DNA of 64,000 nt from Sceloporus undulatus (lineage: Eukaryota; Chordata; Lepidosauria; Squamata; Phrynosomatidae), in NCBI RefSeq assembly GCF_019175285.1, contig NC_056527.1, forward strand, positions 17,662,151 through 17,726,150, given 5' to 3'. The notes under the pieces were generated by a model. It ran no database searches. It was given only the letters and a program-made list of their open reading frames with translations, and was not told the origin of the DNA. Positions 30,666 through 64,000 of the stretch are shown here, one piece after another. Positions within the stretch are counted from its first letter, which is position 1. The number at the start of each line of letters is the position of its first letter. The position numbers and the translations under genes were made by a program.

Positions 30666-33615
30666 TTTATTTATATATTGGATAGCGGGGCTGCAACCCA
30701 TTTCTATCAAAAACTGACTCTTTTTCACTCTTGTTGTTCTCTTACCCCTTTAACTTAAAATATATCTTTTAAAACATTTTGTTCAAGAAAAAAGAACAGG
30801 CAAAGGCTGGACAGGATGGAGCCTCAAAACTCTTGAGTTCTGATATATTGGCACAACAACAAGAAAAAGGAAAGAACCGTTTTAAAGATCAGGGAACACA
30901 GGTGAGTAAAATTGTTATGTTACGGAGTAATGTTTGAAAGGTAGAGGAAAATGCTTAGTTGTTGGCAATTTAACCTCATCAATGCCCTATCCTTTTAAGG
31001 CAATTACCATAGTCAGGGCACCATTGTTCAATAATAGCTTTTAAATACAGTTAGGACGCACCTAATCAGCAACTCCTTACACCCTCGACATTGTAAAAGC
31101 AAGAAAGAAATGCAGCAACTGTCTTAGGGAAATAAAAATTCCCTTCCTAACTAGGATTTGTGGCTGGCTGTGGAGATGATACATTAGCGACATGGGCCCA
31201 GAAGTTGAATTGCTGCCTTTGTGGAATATAAATCCCAGACCTCCCCCCCCCCTCGACAGTAAGAGAGGGGGTGGATCTGGAAGTTGGGGTACAAAAAAGT
31301 AACATTTCCTAGCTATATGCAGGCCAGCAGGGGTCCTGCATGCCAACAGCCAACCTGCCCATTTCCCAAGAGGACTAACATGAATCCATATGTGATAAGA
31401 ACCAAACACTTTATGATTCTCATACAGTAGCTCCTACTGCTAAAGAGGGTGGTTTAAAAAGTGACTAATGTTTACTTTTGCAGGAAATCACAAAAGCAAC
31501 ATACCAGGCTTCTGGACATGTCCTCATTGGTTCCAGGCCTCTGACTACAAGGAGAGGAAGAAGTAGAAGTATATGCCTGGCTCCCCAAAATTTGAGCTGC
31601 ATGGGTGTGCCTTTACATGGAAAATACTCAATTCAGCTGTTTAGACCTTACAGTCAAGTAAACTAGTTGTTAAGTGGAATTTTAAGGCTCAATGAGACCA
31701 GATAAAGGAATGTAGATGGGAAAGCCTCCTGTAAGAGCTACCACTGAAACTAATGGGAGGGTTCAGGAGCATGCTGATGGGCATTCACGCTGTACAAGCC
31801 TCCAATGAAATGACTGGGAATTGGGCATAATAGTACTGTACAGATAAAATGGAAGGATTGTACAGGAGAAGTTTCTGGTAGTGTAGGCTTTTCATGTTTT
31901 GCTCCAGTAGTGCACATAAAACAAATTCAACACACTGAGGTCAATGTCATCTGTTTCACCATTCTTGCACAGGACAGAGTTCATGCGATTCCATTAATGT
32001 GAACATTATATCTGCTTTTGTTTTCTGTATTATAAAATGTCACTCTTTCTTCAAATGTGCAAAATAGTTCAGAAACTTATGTAGAACACAAGTATTTTTT
32101 ACAGCGATAGGGTGGTTTGGTTTTTTTTGTTGTTGTTTTGTTTTTTAAAGTGGGTATTCAACTCATTTATCCTATTAAGGAAAAGAAGGAGGGTCCCAGT
32201 AGTCACAACAAAAAAGTACAATATAATCAACAAAGCAACAAAATTTTCTTCACAGTTTGCATTTTGTTTAAATTTCTATAAGCACCTACACTGAAAAAAT
32301 GTAATTTTTAAAAACAGGTTTTTTTATTCTGAAATCTAACCTGTGACAAAACACTTCGTAAAATTAATATAGTTTTCTTCTTCATCGTCGTCGTTGTCTT
32401 CCATGGACCCTTTTCCACTAGAACAAAAACTTTTTTATATTTTTTTTCTATTTTATAAAAACAGATTGGTTTCCATTTAAAGTAAACATATAAAAAACTT
32501 GAGGCTATTGCTTGCAACATTGAACCAGAAAAGGAAGGAAATCACCTGGGCCATACAAAAGGAGATTCTGGCTCTCTCTCCATCTCTCGCACTTAAAACT
32601 CTGCTAAATCTCCACATGCTATGAAAATCTTGCAAAAAGGACTACCACATCCAATGCAAATTTCATCTCCTTGGCCCAAGTTTCACTGTCATCTGAATTC
32701 TTCCAACAATCATAACTTTTATAGTAAGGAAAAATAAACTATCTCAAAGAATGTAGGAAGGCACATGCAGCCACATTTACTATGAAACAGCCAGTATTCA
32801 TGATGCACCATGAAGCATCATTTACCTGGTTGTTATATAAATTAAAAAAAAGAACAAGAAAATGAAGTTATAAACGGTCACCTGATCTTCTTTTGTATAC
32901 TTTTGGTTCAGCACTATAAATCAAGTCAAATGTTGTTTTCAAAAATACAACAAAGGTATACATGAAACAAAACACGCATAATAATTAAGGGGAGAAAACT
33001 AATTAAACAGCTTATGAAGAAAAGCGCAATGTGTTGAATGGGAGAGGAGAGAAGAAACCAACCAATGCTGTCCAATCCAAAGGCTTTTGTTGTGCTACTG
33101 TAGATACTGCCCTCTTCATAGCTGTTGCTTTGTAGAAGCGAGAAAAACAATCCAGGAAGGAATGCAAAAAACCCAGTGAATCAATAGAAGATACCAAAGA
33201 GAACATGAATCACTTCCAATTCATTTCTTATGGCACTTCTTCCAAGCTTATCTTGTGGTTTTCATTTTCATACCACTCCTTCTGCTGACGATCTTTCTTT
33301 CTTGTTTAAATGGCACCTTTCTTGTTTTCTCCTCTTCTAACTATATGCATGCATTTTCTTCTTTATGAAAAAAGACAAGATCTGTAGTAAATAACAAAAC
33401 CGATTTGCTTCCAACATTCCTTCCAATGTACTGATCTTTCTCTCCTGTCCCTCAGTTTATTCTTGTGTGCTACTCAACAGGGGAGGCACTGCAGAGCCGG
33501 ATCTAAAAATAAGAAAAGCCAATAATGAAGAAAAAAAAGAAGAACCAAAACACCCCTGCTGCCCAAAGTTGGTGATAGAAACAGTACTTTCAGAAGAATA
33601 TCCCAGACTTCACTG
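30666..33615 (-). other. CCNY: CCNY 3' UTR (putative)
   Basis: About 2.95 kb after the CCNY stop is largely free of recognisable repeats, unlike the introns, and AT-rich. On the minus strand AATAAA lies at 30671-30666. The vertebrate CCNY 3' UTR is about 3 kb as I recall, so this signal is a reasonable end. Transcript data would be needed to confirm it. Confidence 0.5.
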
Positions 33616-55955
<22,340 letters not shown>

Positions 55956-56672
55956 CTAGAAAACAAACACATGAAAAGGACATTGGCAGTCACGTAATTC
56001 TAGAGGACTTTTCTTCCTTAAACAAAACAACTTGAGTAAACAGTTCCTCTCTAGTCTCCTTGCACATGTACAGTCATATTCAACAAGCATCAGGGGAAAA
56101 TGTTTGGGTGTCAGATGATTCAGACAAATGACACTGTGCCAACCATTCAATTCCAAAGACCAATCTGGAGACCACCACATATCAGCATCTGGAAAGAAAA
56201 CCTGAATAAATTTCAACAATGAATAGTATTGAAAGGACTGAGGCAACAATGTCTGTAGGGGTTCATAAACAGAAAGCACACACCACACTTTCATTTTAAA
56301 ACACATCAGCTAAAGACCAAAGACATTTATATCCAGCCATCACCACACCCATCCAACTTCCTCTATAATAAAAAAGGAAGATTTGAAATGAAAGAAAAGA
56401 AAATGAAAGAAAAGGTCCACCAATTGGATGTTTTCTTGAAGGTTGACATATTTGCTTATTCCATCTTCAGAAGTATAAACGTCATCTGGCAGACCCCTTT
56501 TGGTTTGGCCTTTCTTTTTAACATAAAGGAAATATAGAGGCCTAAATCAATGTTACTTCCAACTAACATAGCCCCAGTGAAGTTAAAGAGACTTACCTCA
56601 GTTTTATTAACAGGATCTACTGATTTGGCTGGATCTACTTCAGTTGGGACCAACATTGAATTTAGGCCAAAG

Positions 56673-56859
56673 AAACCTATGTTCAACTGTGGGTCACGAC
56701 CCCATTGGGGGTTGAACGACTCTTTCACAGGGATTACCTAAGACCATCGGAAAACACATACTATGAAGTAGCAACAAAAATAATTTTATCATTGGGGGTC
56801 ACCACAACATGAGGAACTGTATTAAAGGTTCGTGTCATTAGGAAGGTTGAGAATCACTG
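56673..56859. mobile_element. SPIN-like hAT MITE
   Basis: From the left: TGTGGGTCACGACCCCATTG, GGGTTGAACGACTCTTTCAC, CCTAAGACCATCGGAAAACA, GAAGTAGCAACAAAAATAAT, GGGGTCACCACAACATGAGG, AACTGTATTAAAGG, ending AAGGTTGAGAATCACTG. This follows, block by block, the non-autonomous SPIN (hAT) element as I remember it, with the middle deleted. SPIN is reported from mouse, bats, opossum, Anolis and frogs with signs of horizontal transfer. The left terminus (near 56673) is decayed; the target duplication is not clear. Confidence 0.85.
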
Positions 56860-57466
56860 AGCTAAGGGCTGATACTGTATCTTCTGAGTCTCATTCATTC
56901 ATCTGGCACACTATGAGGGTGTCGTCAGCCTTCAGTTTTGGTAATTGTTTTCAAATTGAATGGCTAAGGCAAACAGAAGGGCATGCTGTGACTAGTTCAT
57001 CACTGTAACATTTATTTCAAGACCAACAATGTGCCAGGCAGAGTACAGAACAGGAGGAAGGAAGGGAGGATTAATCGGGAAAATGCACTGAAAAGGTTAC
57101 ATACTCTAATCCACCCCAAGGCAGCTGAATGATTCAGCCAAGAAATGGCTTAAGTGGTGAACCAGTAATAATTGTGCAGCTGTATACTAATCAAGAACTA
57201 AGCAATCATGGGAGGGTGTGAAAACATTGCAAAAATATCTATTATCTGGTGCTAAATGAGGAAACAGCTCAGGTGCTTTACCACTTCTGTCTCACCATCT
57301 GTTGCTTTATATGTCTAAACCTCTAAGCACAATTTGGAACCACAAAATCCATTTCTAAGAGAAAGCAGAGCAAACTAGCAAAAACTTAAACTTAGGTCTT
57401 TCCAAAGGCTGAGCAATAATATAAAAATCTATCTAATACATATTATTGACCTATATACACATGCAG

Positions 57467-58505
57467 GTGAGCTAAATGCTAATTGAAAAGGGGATCAATC
57501 AAGAATGCAATCTACCACCCTATCTGTTTAACTTGTATGCAGAAAACATCATACAATGAGCAGGTTTAGACTTGGAAGAAAGAGAAATGAAGATTGCAGG
57601 AAAGCTATCTGTAATCTAAGATATGCAGATGACACCATTGTCCTACAGACTATGACTCCCTTATTCAAAATGCTTGTGACCAGAAGTCTCAACAAGAATG
57701 TAATTTATGTTTTGTATACAGCTTATATGTGTGGCCTGAAGGCCACTTTCTGCACAATATTTTTAACACTTCTGTGCATGAAACAAGTTTGTGTACACTG
57801 AACCATCAGAAAGCAAAGGTATCACTATCTCACCGACCCATGGAGAAAGTGTTAAATTTTTGAAGATTTTAGAGTTTGGAATTCCAGATATGGGAGACTC
57901 AACTTGTGGCACAAAAGAACTAAGACTTGGAATAATTAATAAGCAAAGTCTAAAAAGAAAGTGCTAAAGCAGGCTTACTGCTGAACATTAAGAAGATAAA
58001 AATACTGACCACAGAGGATTTACATAAAATTAATGTAGACAATGAGAAACTGAAATAGTTAAAGATTTCTCATACCTTGAATCAATCATTAATCAGATTG
58101 GAAGGTGCAGTCAAGATATCAGAAGACTAGGAATGGGAAGGGCAGCTATGAAAGAACTAGACAAGATCTGAGGTTCAAAATATAATACAACTAAACACTA
58201 CACTTAGGATTGTCCATAACATTGTATTTCCCATCACTATGTACAGTATAGCTGTGAGAACTGGACAGCGAAGAAAGCTGATAGTAACAAAATCAACTGT
58301 TTTGAGATGTGATGCTGGAGAAGAGTTCTACAGTTACCATGAACTGCTAAAAAGACAAATAAATAGGTATAAAAATAAATCAAACCTTGAACTCTCCCTA
58401 GAAGCCAAGATGACCAAACTAAGGCTATCATACTTCTGCCACATCATGAGAAGGCATAACTCACGAGAAAAGACCATGATGCTTGGAAAGATAAAGGACA
58501 GTTGG
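57467..58505 (+). mobile_element. BovB (RTE) LINE fragment with nested transposon
   Basis: The left part reads RGINQECNLPPYLFNLYAEN and then a YADD box, RYADDTIVL (near 57618-57643), the reverse transcriptase core of BovB. After a DNA transposon at 57646-57906 the BovB continues: SYLESIINQIGRCSQDIRRL, GRAAMKELD, CENWTAKKADSNKIN and YFCHIMRRHNSREKTMMLGK. Several stops and shifts; older than the fragment at 43446-43905. Confidence 0.82.
57646..57906. mobile_element. TA-flanked DNA transposon nested in BovB
   Basis: Second copy of the 22246-22872 family: CTCCCTTATTCAAAATGCTT, GTGACCAGAAGT, GCACAATATTTTTAACACTT, CATGAAACAAGTTTGTGTAC, ACTGAACCATCAGAAAGCAA, ending GGGAGACTCAACTTG. TA precedes it (57644-57645); the right TA appears mutated to TG. 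Confidence 0.72.
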
Positions 58506-59406
58506 AATTCTGCCCCCCCCCCCCATGAAATTCCCCATTGGCTCCCAAATTTCTGACTCTGCAGTAACCTAAAACTTTAGTTCAGCATTTAAAGATACAG
58601 TTCAGGCATCCAAAGGAAGGGGGCAGGCAAAGTGCCCAAAGGAATGTTAACACAGCAAATAAAAAAAATATATCAAGAGATGGTTTTCAATATCTCACTG
58701 TACACAAAACTAGAAATTTGAGGGCTGAAGGAAAATTTCATTGAGGGGTAGAATTCTTAATAGGAAGAACACCTGCATTTTGCCCCTGGTAGCTACACCT
58801 TTGTCTAGGTGTGATGCTCCAAAGCAGGCAGAAAAATCCGCTACACAAACATTATGTCAAAATTTTAGAACGCAGAAGAGAATGGTGCACAGAAAAGAGA
58901 ATATTGGGGAACCACAATAAGAATTGTTATCACCAACATCACAGTGCTCATTTGGGTTTCTTCTCCTTTGATATATTTTGTTAAAAAGATTAAAAAATCA
59001 AAATCACAAAATGAACTGCCTAAACAGAGCTGACAGAAGACTATGGTGGCAACTGTGGATTCAGTTCAGTTCATTTATGCTGTAGAATGCTTCTTGCAAA
59101 CTAAAAACATGTGTTATCTATGTGTTTACAACAACCAAACTCAGGTAGGTAAAATATTGCCTACGGCATGATGGGAATATCAGTATTTGTAATCCTGTGT
59201 AGATGGCGCAGAACTACAACTCAATATGGTTTTCAGAAGAATTTACTAAAATTCACATATTTCTTAATATTCAGTATGAAAAGAACTTACGGTTTTAAAC
59301 TATTGAATGTGGGAGAGATTAAAACCCCATCCCAATTTATGCCTGCCACAACATACCCTCCAAAATTTCACAGATGAAAACCAGGATGCATGTAGATGCA
59401 TCAGTC

Positions 59407-59558
59407 TGCTTTATCACACTAGGGGGCAAACAGGATTTAAATGAAAGTTAAACTAGAGAAAAATAGGAAATGTCATGTGATAAACATCAGGCATTTCCTG
59501 GTTTTCTCTAGTTTAACTCACGTTTAAATCCTGTTTGCCCCCTAGTGTGATAAAGCAG
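59407..59558. repeat. Long hairpin element
   Basis: The left arm CTGCTTTATCACACTAGGGG, GCAAACAGGATTTAAATG, GTTAAACTAGAGAAAA is mirrored on the right (TTTTCTCTAGTTTAACT, TTAAATCCTGTTTGCCCCC, TAGTGTGATAAAGCAG) with few mismatches around a ~20-base loop. Likely a non-autonomous DNA transposon. Confidence 0.8.
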
Positions 59559-60884
59559 AAAGTGTGATCAAAATGGCAAATTTTATTAATGAGGAATAAC
59601 ATACAAGGTAGGAAATGCTACAGTCATTTGCTTTTGCTTGAGTCTAGAAGGAAGGGCAAGATATTTCTCCTTGCTGTCTTCTCTCCCTGCTGAGCTTAGT
59701 GCAAACTAATTTTGCACTTTGAACTCAGTTTGCAGCAACTGAAGTAAGATGAGGATGAAGGGGGAAAGCAAAGGGAGGAGAGAATACTGGAATATTTTTA
59801 AACCAGTTGAAAAAGTGAGATGACAGAGGATTACTTGGGGTTGTCCCTGACAAGTCAGGACAGCTGAAGGGCATGCTATGACTTGCTAACCCCCCCTCCT
59901 CTTCTGATTCTCCTACTTTGGACTTCAGTTCTCCCAATAAAACTGGACATAACAGCATATCCTTCTGTTGTTGGTTTTGTTTCAGTGCAATAATGGTAAG
60001 AGGGCAAGGGGAGAACAAGAGATAGAGATGAGCCCAAGCTGCTTCTTGAGTTGAGATTCCATGCCAGAAAGTACGATCCAAACAGGACTGCAAGATCATA
60101 TGCAGTAGTCATAAAAAGCACCGCAAGATAGCAGGTGGAGAAAATGCATCAGCAATGCTTCCTATGGATCAAGTTTTATTAACCAAACAAGGAGAGAAAA
60201 AGGTTTCACTTCAAAAACAGAACAACCTCTCTCTTCTCAACTTCAAAAGGCCTTTAAATCACAAATGAAATGACCAGGAACCAAAGTCCTTACATTCTTG
60301 CCTGGGGCATTTTGTTGCTCTTTCTTTGCCGCAACACATTCGGTGCTCTGAAAAAAGATTGCTGCTGATATTTGGCACACAGTGTCACCCCTGCATCCTT
60401 TCTGAACTCTCAAACCCCTGCTGTTTAGTGCTGTTGCTGCTATTTTATTTTTATTTTTTTGAAAGGTGGAAATGTTTGAACAGCTCTAATCTTCAACAGA
60501 ATGCCTCTTATCAAAATCTGAACAGCCTGTAGCTCAAAATGGCATAGAAAGGATGAAAAATATACAAATTCAGAAGTGCTTGTAGTACAGTTAGCTGTTT
60601 ACAAATCCCTCTGTGACTGACAGCTTTATCCTGGTCGTAACATGAATTTGTTGTTGGGGAGCGGTGTTTAAGTTGTATGGGGGGGTAGGATTTGATTTCT
60701 AAATGTTGAATGATGATTAACAGCAGATGATAGTATTTAAAAACCAAACAAAAAGTAGTTAGTTAAACTCAGATTTCAGACCCAAAATATCAGTATTCCA
60801 CTGCTCTGATGAGGACACTAACCATTCAGTATCTTCCAAATTCTGAGTATGTGTTACTAGGTATATACACATCTCGGATTCTGC

Positions 60885-60975
60885 TGGAACATCATACATC
60901 GCTCTTGAGTAAACCTTATGAAATTCACGAGGTTACCATGAGTCGATAGGTAGCCTGAAGATGCATACATACCAT
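60885..60975 (+). repeat. 5S-rRNA-derived SINE, tail only
   Basis: CTTGAGTAAACCTTATGAAA, TTCACGAGGTTACCATGAGT, CGATAGGTAGCCTGAAGATG match the 3' body of the family. Confidence 0.65.
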
Positions 60976-61256
60976 TCATCCATCACATGGTCCAACAATC
61001 CCCCTACCTGAATTGTACATAATAATCATGGGGATGATGTTGGGACTTCCTCAGGCTTATTCTGGGGTGCTTCAGTGTGTTAATGTCCAGTCCTCTCTGA
61101 TAAGAGCTGCTCAGAATTAATGGCTGCCATGGTAACCATGGGCTTGCCCTAGATAATCCCTGTCCTAGTGCATTCAGCTGGACACATATTTTGGACTTGC
61201 TGTAATGTACTGGACTTAGTTGAAAGGGAGCTGAGGGAACTTATTATACTATTTTT

Positions 61257-61622
61257 GGCAGGTTATAAACCGCCACTTGGGACGTCCACAGGATGTCCCA
61301 TTTTAAAAAGGGGGCGTCTCTTCTAGACGCCCCTGGCTCTAATACGGACTCTGTCCATACAATATGGCGCCGGCCATTCCACACGGCTGGCGCCATCTTT
61401 ATGTACCGGACGCTGTGCGTCCGAACGTGTCGCGGCATCTGTGACGTCGCGAATGCGCCCCTGGCGCCTCGCGACGTCACAGAGGCGCCGCAAGAAGAAG
61501 CTCCATTTTGGAGCTTCTTTTTTGGTCCGTGCGGGAGCCGTGCGGTGTGGCTGCTGCAGCTCCCACACGGAGCAAACGGCGGCGGCGGCAGACCGCCTCA
61601 AAGTGGCGGTTTATAACCCGCC
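61257..61622. mobile_element. GC-rich element with 22-bp terminal inverted repeats
   Basis: The left end GGCAGGTTATAAACCGCCAC (then TT) is matched inverted at the right with one mismatch in 22. TTT is on both sides. The 366-bp interior is rich in GC and CpG and has hairpins, for example TCTGTGACGTCGCGA / TCGCGACGTCACAGA (61439-61482) and AGCTCCATTTTGGAGCT. The several open frames here are by-products of GC-rich composition. Confidence 0.75.
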
Positions 61623-61802
61623 TTTGTCAAGTACAAAATGAATACCTACTATACAATTGGTCCCCAAACTGTGAAGCAAGGCTTCTGTAGGGCAGGGATC
61701 ACTTTGTTGGCCTTTGGCCTGATTGGACTAAGCAGAGACTTGTCCTTTGTCCATTGGAAGTAGTGGAGGGGGAGGACATATTAGATCAGTGTACACGTTG
61801 GC

Positions 61803-62146
61803 ATGCAGGATGCAGGGGCTTAGTGGTTAAGACGCCAATTCTGACGGTCGGAAGGTTGGCAGTTCGAGGCCTGAGTGCTGCATGATGGGTGAGCTCCTAT
61901 CACTAGTCCCAGCTTCTGCCAACCTGGCAGTTCAAAAGCATGCAAATGCAAGTAGATTACATAGGTACTACTTTGGTGGGAAGGTAATAGTGTTTGGTGC
62001 AGTCGTGCTGGCCACATGACCACTGGATTCATCTTCAGACAACGCTGGCTCTTTGGCTTAGTAACAGAGATGAACATCACCCCATACAGTTGGTTATGAT
62101 TAGACACTCATGCCAAGGGACTACCTTTACCTTTATACTTTGGCGC
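61803..62146 (+). repeat. Sauria-type SINE with BovB-like 3' end
   Basis: The tRNA-like head GGGGCTTAGTGGTTAAGACG and B box GGCAGTTCGAGGCC lead into CCAGCTTCTGCCAACCTGGC, AGTTCAAAAGCATGCAAATG, GGCCACATGACCACTGGATT, CAACGCTGGCTCTTTGGCTT, and the tail GGGACTACCTTTACCTTTA. This layout is that of squamate Sauria SINEs, whose tail resembles BovB, the LINE thought to mobilise them. Confidence 0.85.
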
Positions 62147-62149
62147 CCC

Positions 62150-62570
62150 ATTGAGGTGGAGGGTTGGTCTTTGGAACTACTTCCACAAGGCACAAGATTG
62201 GTGGATGGGGAATGAGACTGCCCTTGTGGCTGATCTGGGATTGACTCTCCCTTACAAAGTCATGGGCTTTGGGAGGGAACACTCCAGGTTTGGCCTTCCA
62301 AATATGACTGTCCAAAATAGCAACCGATCTGTTTGGCTTGCTCCCAGGATTTGGTGTTTCACCCAAGGGATAGCTGGGGAGATGTCATAGGTTGACATCT
62401 GGGTCCCAACTGGACCTGCACCAGATTGCTCTCCCCTAGTTTTACCAGTTTGCTTATCCCTAGACCTTAAACAGTTTAAACAGGTTGTAAGTCAATAAAA
62501 TGGCCATTGTTAATCCAACTGACTGTGTCTGGTATCATTATTTCATGGTTGGTCAATAATTATATCATTA
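62150..62570 (+). mobile_element. Possible LTR-element fragment (fossil)
   Basis: The stretch ends with a polyadenylation-like AATAAAATGG followed by a short TCTGGTATCATTATTTCA end, reminiscent of the end of a long terminal repeat. No internal genes are visible next to it. Family and age are not assignable by eye; other origins are equally possible. Confidence 0.2.
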
Positions 62571-62590
62571 CATTTCCACTTCAGTCGTCA

Positions 62591-62960
62591 TGAGGTTCTT
62601 TCACACTATATGATTATAGCACCATGATTCCACTTTAAACAGCCATAGCTTTATCCTGCATACTGGGGTTTGTAGTTTGAAAAGGCACTGATTGAGAATT
62701 CTAAATACCCTTCTTTAAACTGCAAATCCCAAGATTTCACAGGATGGACTCATGGCCATTAAAGTGAAATCATAGTGCTATAATTGTTTAGAGTGAGAAG
62801 ACTTATGGTTTCATGTTGTGGAATTTTGGGGTTTGTAGTCTGGTGAGGCACCGGAACTGTCTGGCTGTTCATTCTAAATATCTCTCTCTAAACGACAAAT
62901 GCCAGGATTCCAGAAGATAGATTGATGACAATAAAAGTGGTATAACTGTGCCAAAGAGTA
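62591..62960. repeat. Inverted-repeat MITEs (TTCACAC...ATAGCACT family), two copies
   Basis: Copy 1 (about 62591-62810): TTCTTTCACACTATATGATT, ATAGCACCATGATTCCACTT, mirrored by AAGTGAAATCATAGTGCTAT. Copy 2 (62811-62960) is partial: TTATGGTTTCATGTTGTGGA to ATAAAAGTGGTATAACTGTG. Confidence 0.62.
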
Positions 62961-63049
62961 GCTGTTTGGGTTAGTGTTTTTGGTACATTAGAACTTCACA
63001 GGTGAGGGGAACCCATTACTCTTAGAACATCTGGCACAAAAATATTGGA

Positions 63050-63425
63050 ACACCCCAAACCCAGGTTGAAAACTACCTCTTGTAGAACATTTTCTGCGAT
63101 GGCCCCTAGACTTTGGAACAATTTACCGGAAGAGGTCCGTCTTATCACTTCCTTGGAAGCCTTCAAAAAGGCACTGAAGACGGATCTCTTCCAGCAGGCC
63201 TATCCAACTGATTTCCTCTAATCTGATTTGTACATCTGAATATATGACTCGATTCTTACAACTAAGCAACACTATAACAACTTTCTCTTTTTCCCTTTTA
63301 TTTTTATTTCTTTGATGTTTTTGAATTATGTATGTATTTTATGATGTGTTTACTGCTGTAATCCCGCTTCGATCCGAAGGGAGAACTGGGAAGTATCTTT
63401 ATCTAAAAAGAAAGCATGTTTTAAA
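63050..63425 (+). mobile_element. L2-type LINE 3' end (ORF2 C-terminus and UTR)
   Basis: In frame it encodes RTFSAMAPRLWNNLPEEVRL and ITSLEAFKKALKTDLFQQAY before a stop, the standard C-terminal end of L2-type ORF2, better preserved than most copies here. The 3' UTR ends CCCGCTTCGATCCGAAGGGA, the same motif as at 16952-16978. Confidence 0.82.
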
Positions 63426-64000
63426 ACTGTTTTTCTAACAACCAGGTGAGAGCTGGCCAGGTAGACATGGTTCCTTCTCTAGCCACCTTGAGTCCCACTT
63501 TTGGAGAAAAGTCAGTCTGAGAGGTACCCCCTGATCAGTCAGTAGTTGTTGAGGCATATTTTCCCACTAAATTTTATGTATTTATTTATTGTATGTCCTA
63601 TCCAGTTGCCCAGGGCAGCCTGTGATATGTTAAGATTACAATGAAATGAGTTCAACAAGTTTTACCGTCTTTGTAGTCTGTGCTTTTGTTGGTTAATAAA
63701 CATAGTTTTTATTAAAGCAGGTAAGTGGCCTGTTAATTGTATACAATGTACAATGGCATCAATTACAGTAATGAAAATGACAATGGTGTGGTCTAGAAAG
63801 ATTTACAGACATTACAGTAATTTATGCCAGTAATCAAAATATAGCCGTTATAGTACTGGATAAGACAAAGTAATTTTGGTAAATAAGGCTATTACCAAGA
63901 TGCCATTTTGGATACATACAAATGCATATGTGTTGAAAGAACCTCAGATTTTTTTAAGTAGAGAGAAGTTAACTGGCATATTTTCTACTTGAAAGATCCC
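63426..64000. other. Unrecognised DNA to the window edge
   Basis: AT-rich sequence with phrases like AGCCACCTTGAGTCCCACTT and AATTTTATGTATTTATTTAT that could be LINE 3' UTR, but nothing firm. Confidence 0.35.

Noticed and set aside
56456-56728. 90-codon minus-strand open frame as a missing CCNY exon
   Set aside because: Part of it lies over the SPIN-like element and the rest does not match cyclin Y; no consistent splice sites.
61241-61641. CpG-island promoter or first exon of a CCNY transcript
   Set aside because: Terminal inverted repeats and TTT flanks define a mobile element, and no CCNY N-terminal sequence is present; a regulatory role is still possible.

Overview
This is vertebrate nuclear DNA, almost certainly from a squamate reptile and probably an iguanian lizard. 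Genes are split by GT-AG introns and the spacers are filled with a squamate repeat mix: CR1, L2-type, L1 and BovB LINEs, 5S-rRNA-derived SINEs, a Sauria-type SINE with a BovB-like tail, tRNA-derived SINEs and many small inverted-repeat DNA transposons. The species call is an inference from repeats.

Three protein-coding genes can be placed. The last 36 codons and 3' UTR of the Wnt receptor FZD8 (+ strand) fill the first ~0.8 kb. GJD4, a delta-type connexin, lies complete on the - strand as two coding exons (23877-23940 and 19939-21104; 409 residues). CCNY (cyclin Y) runs on the - strand from 55940 to its stop at 33616: seven coding exons carry the C-terminal 248 residues including the whole cyclin box, followed by a roughly 3 kb 3' UTR. 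Its 5' exons were not found and probably lie beyond the right edge. The order FZD8 - GJD4 - CCNY with FZD8 convergent matches the human 10p11 arrangement as I remember it. FZD8 receives Wnt signals and cyclin Y with CDK14 primes the Wnt co-receptor LRP6, so two genes of one pathway sit close together; this may be chance. GJD4 makes gap-junction channels, mainly in muscle lineages in mammals.

Layout: 1-0.8 kb FZD8 end; 0.8-19.9 kb FZD8/GJD4 spacer, with an L1/U6 chimeric insertion at 5.2-6.5 kb, a decayed duplicate of parts of GJD4 and CCNY at 11.6-13.2 kb and an L1 at 17.4-18.7 kb; 19.9-23.9 kb GJD4, whose intron holds one inverted-repeat element nested in another; 24-30.6 kb GJD4/CCNY spacer with L2-type and CR1 LINEs and back-to-back TAA-flanked elements; 30.7-55.9 kb CCNY, with a 3 kb CR1, three-and-a-half copies of a 60-bp minisatellite, hAT elements and BovB pieces in introns; 56-64 kb the next CCNY intron or 5' flank, with a SPIN-like hAT element, a BovB interrupted by a DNA transposon, and a GC-rich inverted-repeat element that mimics a CpG island.

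The most notable observations are the decayed GJD4/CCNY duplicate, the L1 copy carrying an inverted piece of U6 snRNA between target-site duplications, the SPIN-like element (a family known for horizontal transfer), and the tandem TAA-flanked insertions. I saw no unknown multi-gene system.
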